This document shows positions 15,946-23,619 of a stretch of 49,981 nucleotides of DNA, in pieces. Source of the stretch: an uncultured Eubacterium sp. (GTDB lineage Bacteria; Bacillota; Clostridia; Lachnospirales; Lachnospiraceae); contig CAJTSV010000017.1 of NCBI GenBank assembly GCA_910579075.1, positions 1 to 49,981 of the forward strand, given 5' to 3'. The first letter of the stretch is position 1. Every line of letters begins with the position of its first letter. The position numbers and the translations under genes are program-made. Under the pieces are notes generated by a model, which saw only the letters and a list, made by a program, of their open reading frames with translations, was not told the origin of the DNA and did not search any database.

Positions 15946-17202
15946 TCAGGAAACATACAGATAATCGTTCAGCACCGGCTGCAGCCCCTCAGCTGCCATA
16001 TCCCCATACATTTCCCCAAAGCTTCTGCCATCGGATATTTCAAACTGCTCGTCTCCCGTGTCTTCTTCCTGTATGCCGGAATACCTGCCCTCGTGGCCGC
16101 CAATGCCGGTCGATACTCCGGCTGACACCTTCGTTGCTGCAATCTTCACAATGCCGTCCCGGAAATGCTTCTGCTCCCGCGAAGATACGGTAATCCCCAC
16201 ATACGGCAGAAAAATGCGGTACGCGCACAGAATCTGGCACAGCTGCTTTTCATGCACATCTTTTGGATTTATTTTATCGTTATTTAAAATCGGGCGCAGC
16301 CTTGGACAGGACAGGGAATATTCCACATGCGGGTATTTGCGCTGGAGATAATATACATGCAGCGCCGAAGCAAGGGCGTCCCTGCGAAAATCCGAAAGCC
16401 CCAGCAGCGCGGAACAGGCAACGCCGCGCATTCCGCCTAAAATAGCCCGCTCCTGTGCTTCAAAGCGGTACGGGAATACCCGCTTATGCCCCAGCAGATG
16501 CAGCGTCTCATATTTTCCGGCATCGTAGGTTTCCTGAAACACGGTAATATAATCTGCCCCGCATGCATGCAGATAGCGGTAATCCGCACTGTTCACCGGA
16601 TAAATTTCCAGCCCCACATTCCGGAAATATCCTGCCGCCAGCCTGCAGGCCTCTCCGATGTACGCAAGACTGCTCATTTTATGGCTTTCGCCTGTCAGAA
16701 GAAGGATTTCTTCCATGCCGGACTTTGCAATGACCTGCATTTCATGTTCCATTTCTTCCATTGTGAGCTTTTTGCGCGAGATATCATTATAACAGTTAAA
16801 TCCGCAGTACACGCAGTAATTCTCGCAGTAATTTGCCAGATACAGCGGCGTGAACAGGTAGACCGTATTGCCAAAATGCCTGCTCGTTTCCTGCTTTGCC
16901 TTTGCCGCCATTTCTTCCAGATGCGGCAGTGCAGCCGGGGACAGCAGCGCCTTGAAATCTTCCACGCTGCACGTTTCCCGCCCCAGTGCCCGGCGCACAT
17001 CTGCATCGGTATAACGGCCGTAATCATAGCCCTGCATCTGTCCCAGCACTTTTTCCATAATATCCGAAGAAATGCGCTCCATGCCTTCCAGATATGCCAT
17101 ATGGTCTGTCCTTGCGGACGGGTCCTGCTCTATCCGGTGCTTGTGTGCAAGGGCTTCGCCTGATAATTTATCCGAGTCTATGTAATACTGATTTTCCGGC
17201 AT
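15946..17202 (-). CDS. thiH: 2-iminoacetate synthase ThiH (radical SAM)
   Basis: This 418-residue radical-SAM enzyme splits tyrosine to dehydroglycine for the thiazole ring of thiamine in anaerobes. The 4Fe-4S motif CxxxCxxC is visible as CENYCVYCGF (around residue 130). ILLLTGESHKMSS and YPVNSADYRYLHACGADYIT are typical, and VSAGVSTGIGGHEGRYSG forms the C-terminal binding region. An N-terminal extension of about 80 residues is normal for this branch. It lies 23 bases after thiG in the operon. The use of ThiH rather than ThiO agrees with an anaerobe. Confidence 0.95.
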   Translation of the reverse strand: MPENQYYIDSDKLSGEALAHKHRIEQDPSARTDHMAYLEGMERISSDIMEKVLGQMQGYDYGRYTDADVRRALGRETCSVEDFKALLSPAALPHLEEMAAKAKQETSRHFGNTVYLFTPLYLANYCENYCVYCGFNCYNDISRKKLTMEEMEHEMQVIAKSGMEEILLLTGESHKMSSLAYIGEACRLAAGYFRNVGLEIYPVNSADYRYLHACGADYITVFQETYDAGKYETLHLLGHKRVFPYRFEAQERAILGGMRGVACSALLGLSDFRRDALASALHVYYLQRKYPHVEYSLSCPRLRPILNNDKINPKDVHEKQLCQILCAYRIFLPYVGITVSSREQKHFRDGIVKIAATKVSAGVSTGIGGHEGRYSGIQEEDTGDEQFEISDGRSFGEMYGDMAAEGLQPVLNDYLYVS

Positions 17203-17225
17203 CTCAATCTCCTTCTTTCCTGTTT

Positions 17226-18008
17226 TCAGTCACGCAGAAACCCTGTAAGCGGGTCAGATGCGGATGCTCCCCGTTCCAGCACGCGCCCGAGCCCGGACAG
17301 ATATGCACTGCGCCCGGCTTCAATGGCATGCCCAAAGGCCGAAGCCATCAGCGGGATATTCCCGGCTGTTGCGATTGCCGTATTTGCCATAATCGCTGCC
17401 GCGCCCATTTCCATGGCTTCACACGCCTGGGAAGGACGGCCGATTCCTGCATCTACGATAACCGGCACATCGATTTCATCAATTAAAATCTGAATAAATT
17501 CTTTCGTTGCAAGCCCTTTATTCGAGCCTATCGGAGACGCTAACGGCATTACGGCTGCCGCGCCCGCATTGGCCAGGTCCCTTGCTGTATACAAATCCGG
17601 GTACATATACGCCATCACGGCAAAGCCTTCTGCTGCAAGCTGCTGCGTAGCTTTTACTGTTTCTGCATTATCCGGCAGAAGGTACTTGCTGTCTTTCATA
17701 ATTTCTACCTTTACAAAATCCCCGCAGCCGAGCTCACGCGACATGCGCGCAATGCGGACTGCTTCCTTTGCATCCCTTGCACCCGATGTATTTGGCAGGA
17801 GGGTGACGCCTTTTGGGATATAATCCAGGATATTTTCCTTCTGTTTTGTATTTGTCCTGCGCACCGCAAGCGTAACCATCTGCGCCCCGGCATGCTCCAC
17901 CGCTGCCTTTATCAGTTCCATAGAATATTTCCCGGATCCTAAGATAAACCGGGATGTAAATTCCTTTCCGCCTAACTTCAGTACATCTTTTTGTGCTGCC
18001 ATAGCCAT
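17226..18008 (-). CDS. thiG: Thiazole synthase ThiG
   Basis: The 260-residue TIM-barrel enzyme builds the thiazole phosphate from deoxyxylulose phosphate, dehydroglycine and ThiS-thiocarboxylate. The start LKLGGKEFTSRFILGSGKYS, the lysine-containing strand CGDFVKVEIMKD, DVPVIVDAGIGRPSQACEAM and NTAIATAGNIPLMA are hallmarks. Length is normal. It follows thiS by 56 bases and precedes thiH. Confidence 0.95.
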   Translation of the reverse strand: MAMAAQKDVLKLGGKEFTSRFILGSGKYSMELIKAAVEHAGAQMVTLAVRRTNTKQKENILDYIPKGVTLLPNTSGARDAKEAVRIARMSRELGCGDFVKVEIMKDSKYLLPDNAETVKATQQLAAEGFAVMAYMYPDLYTARDLANAGAAAVMPLASPIGSNKGLATKEFIQILIDEIDVPVIVDAGIGRPSQACEAMEMGAAAIMANTAIATAGNIPLMASAFGHAIEAGRSAYLSGLGRVLERGASASDPLTGFLRD

Positions 18009-18064
18009 ATCTCCTTTTCTTCACCTGATTTTTCTTCACCTGATAATTCACTTTTCTTTTCGTT

Positions 18065-18259
18065 TCAGCCCCCGCCGACAAAGCTGACGATTTCCACCAC
18101 ATCGCCGTCTTTCAGGACATATTCCGCATACCGGCTCTTTGCAACCATTTCTTCATTGCATTCGACTGCTATGCCCGCTGGCGGATAGCCATTGCGTACA
18201 AGATATTCCTGCAGCACCATGCCGTCTGCGTCTTCCTTTTTTCCATTGATCCGCACCAT
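18065..18259 (-). CDS. thiS: Sulfur carrier protein ThiS
   Basis: A 64-residue ubiquitin-fold carrier whose C-terminal glycine is thiocarboxylated and donates sulfur to ThiG. It ends in FVGGG, so the required GG terminus is present. NGYPPAGIAVECNEEMVAKS and GDVVEIVSFVGGG fit the family. It is the first gene of the operon, behind the riboswitch-like leader. No thiF adenylyltransferase is found in the window, so ThiS activation must be encoded elsewhere. Confidence 0.9.
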   Translation of the reverse strand: MVRINGKKEDADGMVLQEYLVRNGYPPAGIAVECNEEMVAKSRYAEYVLKDGDVVEIVSFVGGG

Positions 18260-18287
18260 CTTTTCATTCTCCTTCCCTAAAAAAACC

Positions 18288-18341
18288 GGGGCTGCCGCTG
18301 AAAAATAATTCCTGTATCTGTTGTGCTCCGTGCGTCAGCCC
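18288..18341. repeat. Palindromic repeat family, reduced copy
   Basis: GGGGCTGCCGC at the left and GCGTCAGCCC at the right (9 of 10 inverted match) enclose only about 30 bp containing GAAAAAT and CCTGTAT fragments of the family. It lies between the thi leader terminator and thiS. It could be a deletion derivative or chance similarity. Confidence 0.4.
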
Positions 18342-18344
18342 AAA

Positions 18345-18398
18345 CAAAAAAGCCACACAAAGAAATACACCCGCGGTGGTGTACCCCTTCATGCGGCT
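18345..18398 (-). promoter_or_regulatory. Probable HMP-PP (thiS-motif) riboswitch embedded in a terminator
   Basis: On the minus strand AGCCGCA (18392-18398) pairs with TGTGGCT (18351-18357), followed by six T. Inside, TACACC (18378-18383) pairs with GGTGTA (18366-18371), and a GAAGGGG strand sits between the two helices. So this is an intrinsic terminator with a conserved-looking internal loop directly in the leader of thiS. Known biology: the thiS-motif riboswitch binds the thiamine precursor HMP-PP and has its aptamer embedded in a terminator upstream of thiS. The assignment rests on architecture and position; I could not run a covariance search. Confidence 0.6.
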
Positions 18399-18442
18399 TC
18401 TGCCTGCACTCTAATCTGCTCACTCCTGAATCACGTTCTTAC

Positions 18443-18485
18443 GGACTTTGCGGTGAATGCCCCTGTGGCAGACCCTGCAAAGTCC
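18443..18485 (-). other. Upstream leader hairpin of the thi operon
   Basis: GGACTTTGC and GCAAAGTCC form a perfect 9-bp stem around a 25-nt loop. It begins about 10 nt after the predicted transcription start and about 45 nt before the terminator-aptamer. No TPP-riboswitch signature (CUGAUGA or ACCUGAUC) is present in it. It may be a second regulatory domain or a 5' protective structure. Confidence 0.5.
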
Positions 18486-18500
18486 TGTGTGAACAATATC

Positions 18501-18529
18501 ACCATACTTCATTCCAGGCGGTTTGTCAA
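18501..18529 (-). promoter_or_regulatory. Promoter of the thiSGHE operon
   Basis: Read on the minus strand: perfect TTGACA (18524-18529), 17 bases, TATGGT (18501-18506). Transcription would start near 18494, giving a leader of about 235 nt. The -35 box lies 11 bp from that of the divergent glgX promoter. Confidence 0.65.
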
Positions 18530-18540
18530 GAGGGTTTTTC

Positions 18541-18569
18541 TTTACAAAGACAGGCATGCAGTTTATAAT
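18541..18569 (+). promoter_or_regulatory. Promoter of glgX
   Basis: TTTACA (18541-18546), 17 bases, perfect TATAAT (18564-18569). The start site would be near 18576, 51 bases before the ATG. This rules out translation starts upstream of 18576. Confidence 0.75.
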
Positions 18570-18626
18570 AGTAACAGTTCATATATAGAATCAGTACTAT
18601 ACTATTTAAAAAAGCGAGGTGTCTTT

Positions 18627-20714
18627 ATGAATCCAATTCCATTAAACAAAATCCACCTGGTTCCCTTTGACACGATTAGCGGCTATGAAGTGCGTCCCGG
18701 ATTTTACGATATCAATGGCGCAACAGCTATCCCTGGCGGCGTAAATTTTACTGTGCATTCGAACCATGCCGACTCCTGCGAGCTTCTGCTTTTTCACCGG
18801 GAAGAAGACGTTCCTTATGCCGTTTTGAAATTCCCGGATAATTACCGGATTGGGAATGTATTTTCGATGATTGTATTTAAGCTCAATATTGAAGACTTCG
18901 AATACGCTTACCGGGTAAACGGGCCATTTGAGCCGGAAAACGGGCTGATTTTCAATCCCACAAAAAACCTTCTGGATATTTATGCCAAGGCCGTAACCGG
19001 ACAGAGTGTCTGGGGTACCAAGAAGCAGAATGGCTTTTATAAGGCACGCGTCGTAAAAGATGACTTTGACTGGGGCAATTTTGTCTATCCGCGCATTCCA
19101 ATGGAAGACCTGATTATTTATGAACTGCATGTACGCGGATTTTCCATGGCAGATTCTTCGCTCCATGCCAAGCCTGGAACCTTTGCCGCATTGATGGAAA
19201 AAATCCCTTACCTGAAAAAGCTAGGTGTCAATGCCGTGGAGCTGATGCCGATTTTTGAGTTTGACGAAACAGGCTCGCTGCGCTCTTATAACGGACATGA
19301 CCTGGTTGACTACTGGGGCTACAATACTGTCAGCTTTTTTGCACCGAACACAAGCTACTGTGGCGGCATTGAATATAACCGCGAGGGAACGGAATTAAAA
19401 GAGCTCGTCAAAACCCTGCATGAAAACGGCATTGAAGTCATTCTGGACGTCGTATTCAACCATACGGCAGAAGGCAACGAACAGGGCAATTTCTTTTCCT
19501 TCAAAGGATTTGACAACAATATTTATTATATGCTCAAGCCGAACGGCGAATATTACAACTACAGCGGCTGTGGCAATACATTAAACTGCAACCACCCGAT
19601 TGTGCAGCGCATGATTCTGGACTGCCTGCGCTACTGGGTCACAACCTACCGGATAGACGGGTTCCGGTTCGACCTTGCCACGATTCTCGGGCGGAACGAA
19701 GACGGCTCCCCGATGAGCAAGCCGCCGCTTTTGCAGAGCCTGGCATTTGACCCGATTCTGGGCGATACAAAGCTGATTGCCGAAGCATGGGATGCCGGCG
19801 GCCTTTACCAGGTCGGCAGCTTTCCTTCCTGGAACCGCTTTGCGGAATGGAACGGGCGTTACCGCGACGATGTGCGCAGCTTTTTAAAGGGTGACCCGTA
19901 TACTGCATCCAATGCAGCCCTGCGCCTTATCGGTTCGGTCGATATTTACGACCCGGAAACACGCGGCTCGAATGCTTCGATTAACTTCCTGACCTGTCAC
20001 GACGGTTTTACGCTCAATGACCTGTACGCTTATAACGAAAAGCACAACGAAGCAAACGGCTGGAACAATACAGACGGCAGCAATGACAACCACAGCTGGA
20101 ACTGCGGCGTGGAAGGCAAGACAATGGACCCGGAAATACTGACGCTCCGCAGGCGGATGGTGAAAAACGCCTGTGCCGTCCTGTTATGCAGCCGCGGAAC
20201 ACCGATGTTCCTCGCCGGGGATGAATTTGGCAACAGCCAGCACGGCAATAACAATGCATACTGTCAGGATAACATGATTTCCTGGCTGGACTGGTCTCTG
20301 CCGGAGAAAAATAAAGACTTATTTAACTTTTTCAGTTATATGATAAATTTCCGCAAAAAGCATGCGGTTATCCGCAAAAATACATTTTCCTGCTCCCTCG
20401 GGTTCCCGTTCGTCAGCCTGCATGAAGCACAGGCATGGAACAGCAGCTACAGCTGGGATTCCCACGTTATCGGGGCTATGTTCGCCGGAAAGGACGAAGA
20501 AACCGGGGAAGACGATATTGTATTTATCTCCATCAATGCATACTGGGGAAATGTTACGCAGCATCTGCCGCAGCTTCCGCCATCCATGCAGTGGGAAGTC
20601 GTGGTCGATACCTGGCATCCGCACAGCATCCTGGCAGAACCGGAAAAAGTAACCAACCATACGATACAGTTAAAGCCACGCAGCGTACAGATACTGGTTG
20701 CTGCACAGATATAA
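18627..20714 (+). CDS. glgX: Glycogen debranching enzyme / isoamylase GlgX
   Basis: The ATG at 18627 follows GAGGTG and lies just downstream of a strong promoter; the 102-residue upstream extension of the open frame is not coding. The 695-residue protein has an N-terminal CBM48 domain and a GH13 isoamylase-type barrel. Visible blocks are DVVFNHTAEGNE, DGFRFDLATILG (nucleophile Asp), AEAWDAGGLYQVG (acid/base Glu) and FLTCHDGFTLNDLYAYNEK. It hydrolyses alpha-1,6 branches of glycogen after phosphorylase action. It is monocistronic and followed by a palindromic repeat whose hairpin can serve as terminator. Confidence 0.92.
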   Translation: MNPIPLNKIHLVPFDTISGYEVRPGFYDINGATAIPGGVNFTVHSNHADSCELLLFHREEDVPYAVLKFPDNYRIGNVFSMIVFKLNIEDFEYAYRVNGPFEPENGLIFNPTKNLLDIYAKAVTGQSVWGTKKQNGFYKARVVKDDFDWGNFVYPRIPMEDLIIYELHVRGFSMADSSLHAKPGTFAALMEKIPYLKKLGVNAVELMPIFEFDETGSLRSYNGHDLVDYWGYNTVSFFAPNTSYCGGIEYNREGTELKELVKTLHENGIEVILDVVFNHTAEGNEQGNFFSFKGFDNNIYYMLKPNGEYYNYSGCGNTLNCNHPIVQRMILDCLRYWVTTYRIDGFRFDLATILGRNEDGSPMSKPPLLQSLAFDPILGDTKLIAEAWDAGGLYQVGSFPSWNRFAEWNGRYRDDVRSFLKGDPYTASNAALRLIGSVDIYDPETRGSNASINFLTCHDGFTLNDLYAYNEKHNEANGWNNTDGSNDNHSWNCGVEGKTMDPEILTLRRRMVKNACAVLLCSRGTPMFLAGDEFGNSQHGNNNAYCQDNMISWLDWSLPEKNKDLFNFFSYMINFRKKHAVIRKNTFSCSLGFPFVSLHEAQAWNSSYSWDSHVIGAMFAGKDEETGEDDIVFISINAYWGNVTQHLPQLPPSMQWEVVVDTWHPHSILAEPEKVTNHTIQLKPRSVQILVAAQI

Positions 20715-20760
20715 CACAGGCAGGCTGTGGATGCAGTCCTGCTGTGATGACACCGGCGCA

Positions 20761-20857
20761 GGTCTGCCGCATTAAGCAAAACATATACAAGATATAGTTT
20801 ATAAGAATGATTCAAATAAACTATATCTTGTATCATTTTTCTTAGTGCGACAGCCCC
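20761..20857. repeat. Palindromic repeat family, copy with perfect 18-bp stem
   Basis: The internal arms ATACAAGATATAGTTTAT and its exact complement flank a loop containing AATGATTC, and CATTTTTCTT follows, so the unit can act as an intrinsic terminator for glgX. The right end GCGACAGCCCC is intact, while the left end (GGTCTGCCGC) is degraded. On the minus strand its right end supplies the stop codon of the neighbouring nuclease fragment. Confidence 0.75.
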
Positions 20858-21027
20858 GTGCTGCATTCATATTCCTCTATTCTGCACTGATGCTCCTTCT
20901 TTTTTGTATGATAGCTGATTCCCACAAGCAGAATCTTCCCCGGATGCTCCCGTTTCAGTTTTTCGCAGTATTCCTTTTCCTTTATCTGCCGGATAGCTGC
21001 CTGTGGTGTTCCATCTGCCTGTATCAA
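20842..21027 (-). pseudogene. C-terminal remnant of an AAA-ATPase/PD-(D/E)XK family protein
   Basis: The 61-residue frame contains AIRQIKEKEYCEKLKREHPG and KILLVGISYHTKKKEHQCRI. This is the end of the PD-(D/E)XK nuclease domain (DUF1703-type) that closes the AAA-ATPase-like proteins abundant in gut Clostridia. The rest of the gene is missing and the original stop appears replaced by the inserted repeat end (final residues STGLSH). N-terminal portions of the same family occur at 28369 and 43022. Confidence 0.7.
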
Positions 21028-21254
21028 GTAAGGAATAAATAATTTCTACATATTCATTTTTCTTTTATTTATCCAACTCTACCGTTTCCTGACTGCCAGA
21101 GCTCTAACCTGACGATTGTCTCATTGTCTACCTCCTGTCTGATTTCTCTTGGCACTCCTCCGTCAGGAAGACCTTCTTACAATGTGCCTCTATATCTTCA
21201 TAACAGAATCCACGCCCATGCAATTGCTTGCGACAGTTCTTGAAGTGATGCGGA

Positions 21255-21350
21255 ATGCTTAATGATGCCATCTGTTTCAAGGCAGTTTATATTGTCTGCG
21301 GATACACAGACCTGCGCTCCGGCATAGACCGGCTGGCGACGCTCATTGAA
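21255..21350 (+). pseudogene. IS66 accessory protein TnpB (Orf2), N-terminal fragment
   Basis: MLNDAICFKAVYIVCGYTDL followed by RSGIDRLATLIET matches the start of IS66-family Orf2 proteins. Homology stops after about 32 residues, where the sequence switches to the 3' end of the vsr pseudogene on the other strand. It is a leftover of an IS66 insertion; no transposase (TnpC) remains. Confidence 0.65.
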
Positions 21351-21419
21351 ACGCAATCCAGGAGCAGACCGTATGTATTAGCTGACACTCCCACACAACA
21401 ATTACATTCCACCATAGTT

Positions 21420-21727
21420 AGCTCATTTTGCATTTCCGCACCTCTTTTACCACTTCTTTCAATTTTAGGAATCCAATAGTCCTGATTAGACTCGGGCGGT
21501 ACAAGTACACTGCATCCTCCGTAGCCATGCCAAAAACAGCCATTAACCAAACTAATCGTTTTATATTTTTGAGAGCAATATCCGGTTTACCAGGCAGCTT
21601 TTTTACATTTTTTCTATAGCGGAATCCTTGAGAAAAAATATTTCCGAACCAATTTTTCTGGTTTTCTTCCTTTAAAAGGAATCCTTGACATATTACAGCT
21701 CCAATCTTCCACTGAATGATTATCCAT
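21420..21727 (-). pseudogene. vsr: vsr: very-short-patch mismatch endonuclease, frameshifted and truncated
   Basis: From the ATG at 21727 the pieces read CNMSRIPFKGRKPEKLVRKY, then in a second frame SQGFRYRKNVKKLPGKPDIA, then in a third NGCFWHGYGGC followed by NQDYWIPKIERSGKRGAEM. These are successive Vsr motifs, including the PGKPDI catalytic Asp and GCFWHGY. Two frameshifts separate them, and the C-terminal WECEL part is lost at the IS66 remnant. Vsr nicks T:G mismatches arising by deamination of 5-methylcytosine and typically accompanies C5-methyltransferases. It starts 14 bases after the Z1 gene, so it was the last gene of the R-M operon. Confidence 0.8.
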
Positions 21728-21741
21728 TTTACCCCTACTCT

Positions 21742-23619
21742 TTAAATATTATAGTATACTAAGCCAGAAGGCAACTTTATATTTGGTATCCAAAGTTCTC
21801 TTCCGTTCCAACCTTTCCTTCCCATCACTTTATACATTGTCAGCACAACATCATCTGAATATTTCGCCCCCAAAGCTCTGTCATTTGGTGATAGCAGCGT
21901 CCCAGTACCTTGAGCAATATCTCTGTTTCTCCTAACAATTAGCTGCCCTTGGCGCAAAGGTTTTTCAGCAGTAAAAGTTTTTACAAAAGAAATAAAAACA
22001 TCTACATCAAAATCATCTGTTCCAGATACTACTTCCTCAAGTATACGAATGATAAAATTAAGGTTTACTAAATATAAACCATCTTCAAACGGGGCTAAAA
22101 GCTTATCTAGCACAGCAATATTCTTATTATCTGGATAGAACGGAAAATAATTAACTCCCCCACTAAGCAAAGACAACGCTTTTTTATCTATTACGGTAAT
22201 TCTTGCAGGGCGAAGCCCTTTAGTATAATACAATTTAAGTCTAGCCCCAAATTTATTTTTAAGCATTTGATAAATTATAGAATTATTCGTTGTATTAATA
22301 TCAGCAAAAAGTTTATATAAAATAGGTGGCATATAAACTCTCATTAAATCTTTGTCACGGTCATATCCAAACATTCTGGAATGCTGCCACATAGTATCCG
22401 CTTGGGGACTCTTCGCTAACCTGCAATAATAGATTGTTTGTAACATAGGAAAAGTGACACCTCTTCCTAAACTGTTACCACCTACAACTATATTAATACC
22501 CTTCTCATACTCGGAGCTATCTTCAAAAGCAGAATTTGAATTTATTACAAGTATATTTACTTTATCTTCTTGTAAGATTTTACGGATAAAACTGACAGCA
22601 TCATTAAACGGCACCAATTCAGGTTTATGTACAGCTAATCGATTATACGATTCTCTCAATGCATCTACCATCTCCAGCTCGTTATTTGTAATATTTATTT
22701 CATTGAGATATTCCCCAATCTTTACTGCAAATTTCTCATGCTGATTAGTTTTCACACTTGGATGAACCATAAAATTACAGACTTTTCCCCCATTTAAAAA
22801 AATATGCGCAGAAGTAATCAAATGGGTTAGCAAGGCACTTTTTAAACCGTTTTCCGGAAATTCATCATCTAATAAAATATCTTTTGCTTCATCATTATCT
22901 GTAAAAACAATATTAGGAGTATTTTCATCCCCAAAGAAAAAATCACCTCCCAAATATCCTTCCCCAGGTTCAAAATAGTGAACAAAGTATGGCTTCCATC
23001 CGCTTTCATATGTTTGCAGCAATAATGCCTGCGGTGTTCCTGTTACCTGCATATATATACTGCTTCCTGTAGTCTTTTTTATTTCCTCTAAAGTTCTATT
23101 AATCGTACTCTTCTTATTTTTATTTACCATTGTATTCAAACTCGCCGCATCTGCTTCATCATCAACAATAAACAATGGATTACCCAAGCAGAAATTAGTG
23201 GAAGATAAATTATTTTTCCACTGTTTCAGTACACTTCCATTCTTTTTCAATACAATCACAGAAGGCTTCTTCATATTATTTGTCAAAAATTTCAGATAAT
23301 CATTTTCACCGCATACGCAAAATTCCTTCAAATCTTTTACTGCTCTTTCCAAAGTTTGTTGCTGTAACAAAATATTATCCGTAGTCAATAAAACAAATAT
23401 TCCAAATCCCTCATCAGCTGCTGCACTCATCACGCCAAACATATGACTTGTTTTTCCGCTTTGGACATTTCCCAACAGCAAACTCACAACATGTTCTCTA
23501 AACGAAAAATTTCTGATATATTTTGGAATTATTGAATCAACTGTTTTCTGTACCGCATCAGCTAACTGCCCATTTCCCCGGCTTCTAATTTCGTCTAAAT
23601 ATTTTTTCAAACAACTCAT
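21742..23619 (-). CDS. Z1-domain SF2-type ATPase of a restriction-modification operon
   Basis: This 625-residue protein has a P-loop LLGNVQSGKTSHMFGV (around residue 50), a DEAD-like box FIVDDEADAAS (around 150), VTGTPQALLLQ as motif III and the Z1 hallmark GGNSLGRGVTFPMLQTIYYC followed by ADTMWQHSRMFGYDRD. Z1 domains (PF10593) are helicase-like modules found beside DNA methylases, PLD or PD-(D/E)XK nucleases and Vsr in predicted restriction systems. The gene overlaps the NgoFVII-like nuclease gene by 4 bases, implying coupled expression. A plausible role is ATP-driven DNA translocation or unwinding for restriction. AT-rich composition marks it as acquired. Confidence 0.85.
   Translation of the reverse strand: MSCLKKYLDEIRSRGNGQLADAVQKTVDSIIPKYIRNFSFREHVVSLLLGNVQSGKTSHMFGVMSAAADEGFGIFVLLTTDNILLQQQTLERAVKDLKEFCVCGENDYLKFLTNNMKKPSVIVLKKNGSVLKQWKNNLSSTNFCLGNPLFIVDDEADAASLNTMVNKNKKSTINRTLEEIKKTTGSSIYMQVTGTPQALLLQTYESGWKPYFVHYFEPGEGYLGGDFFFGDENTPNIVFTDNDEAKDILLDDEFPENGLKSALLTHLITSAHIFLNGGKVCNFMVHPSVKTNQHEKFAVKIGEYLNEINITNNELEMVDALRESYNRLAVHKPELVPFNDAVSFIRKILQEDKVNILVINSNSAFEDSSEYEKGINIVVGGNSLGRGVTFPMLQTIYYCRLAKSPQADTMWQHSRMFGYDRDKDLMRVYMPPILYKLFADINTTNNSIIYQMLKNKFGARLKLYYTKGLRPARITVIDKKALSLLSGGVNYFPFYPDNKNIAVLDKLLAPFEDGLYLVNLNFIIRILEEVVSGTDDFDVDVFISFVKTFTAEKPLRQGQLIVRRNRDIAQGTGTLLSPNDRALGAKYSDDVVLTMYKVMGRKGWNGRELWIPNIKLPSGLVYYNI

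Noticed and set aside
18260..18500. TPP riboswitch upstream of thiS
   Set aside because: The conserved CUGAUGA/CUGAGA and ACCUGAUC segments are absent on the minus strand of the leader.
18321..18626. 102-codon upstream extension of the glgX frame
   Set aside because: It runs through the glgX promoter, the divergent thi promoter and the thi leader. The ATG at 18627 has the ribosome binding site.
20447..20866. Minus-strand 139-residue ORF starting in the repeat
   Set aside because: It begins in the palindromic repeat and runs antisense to glgX.
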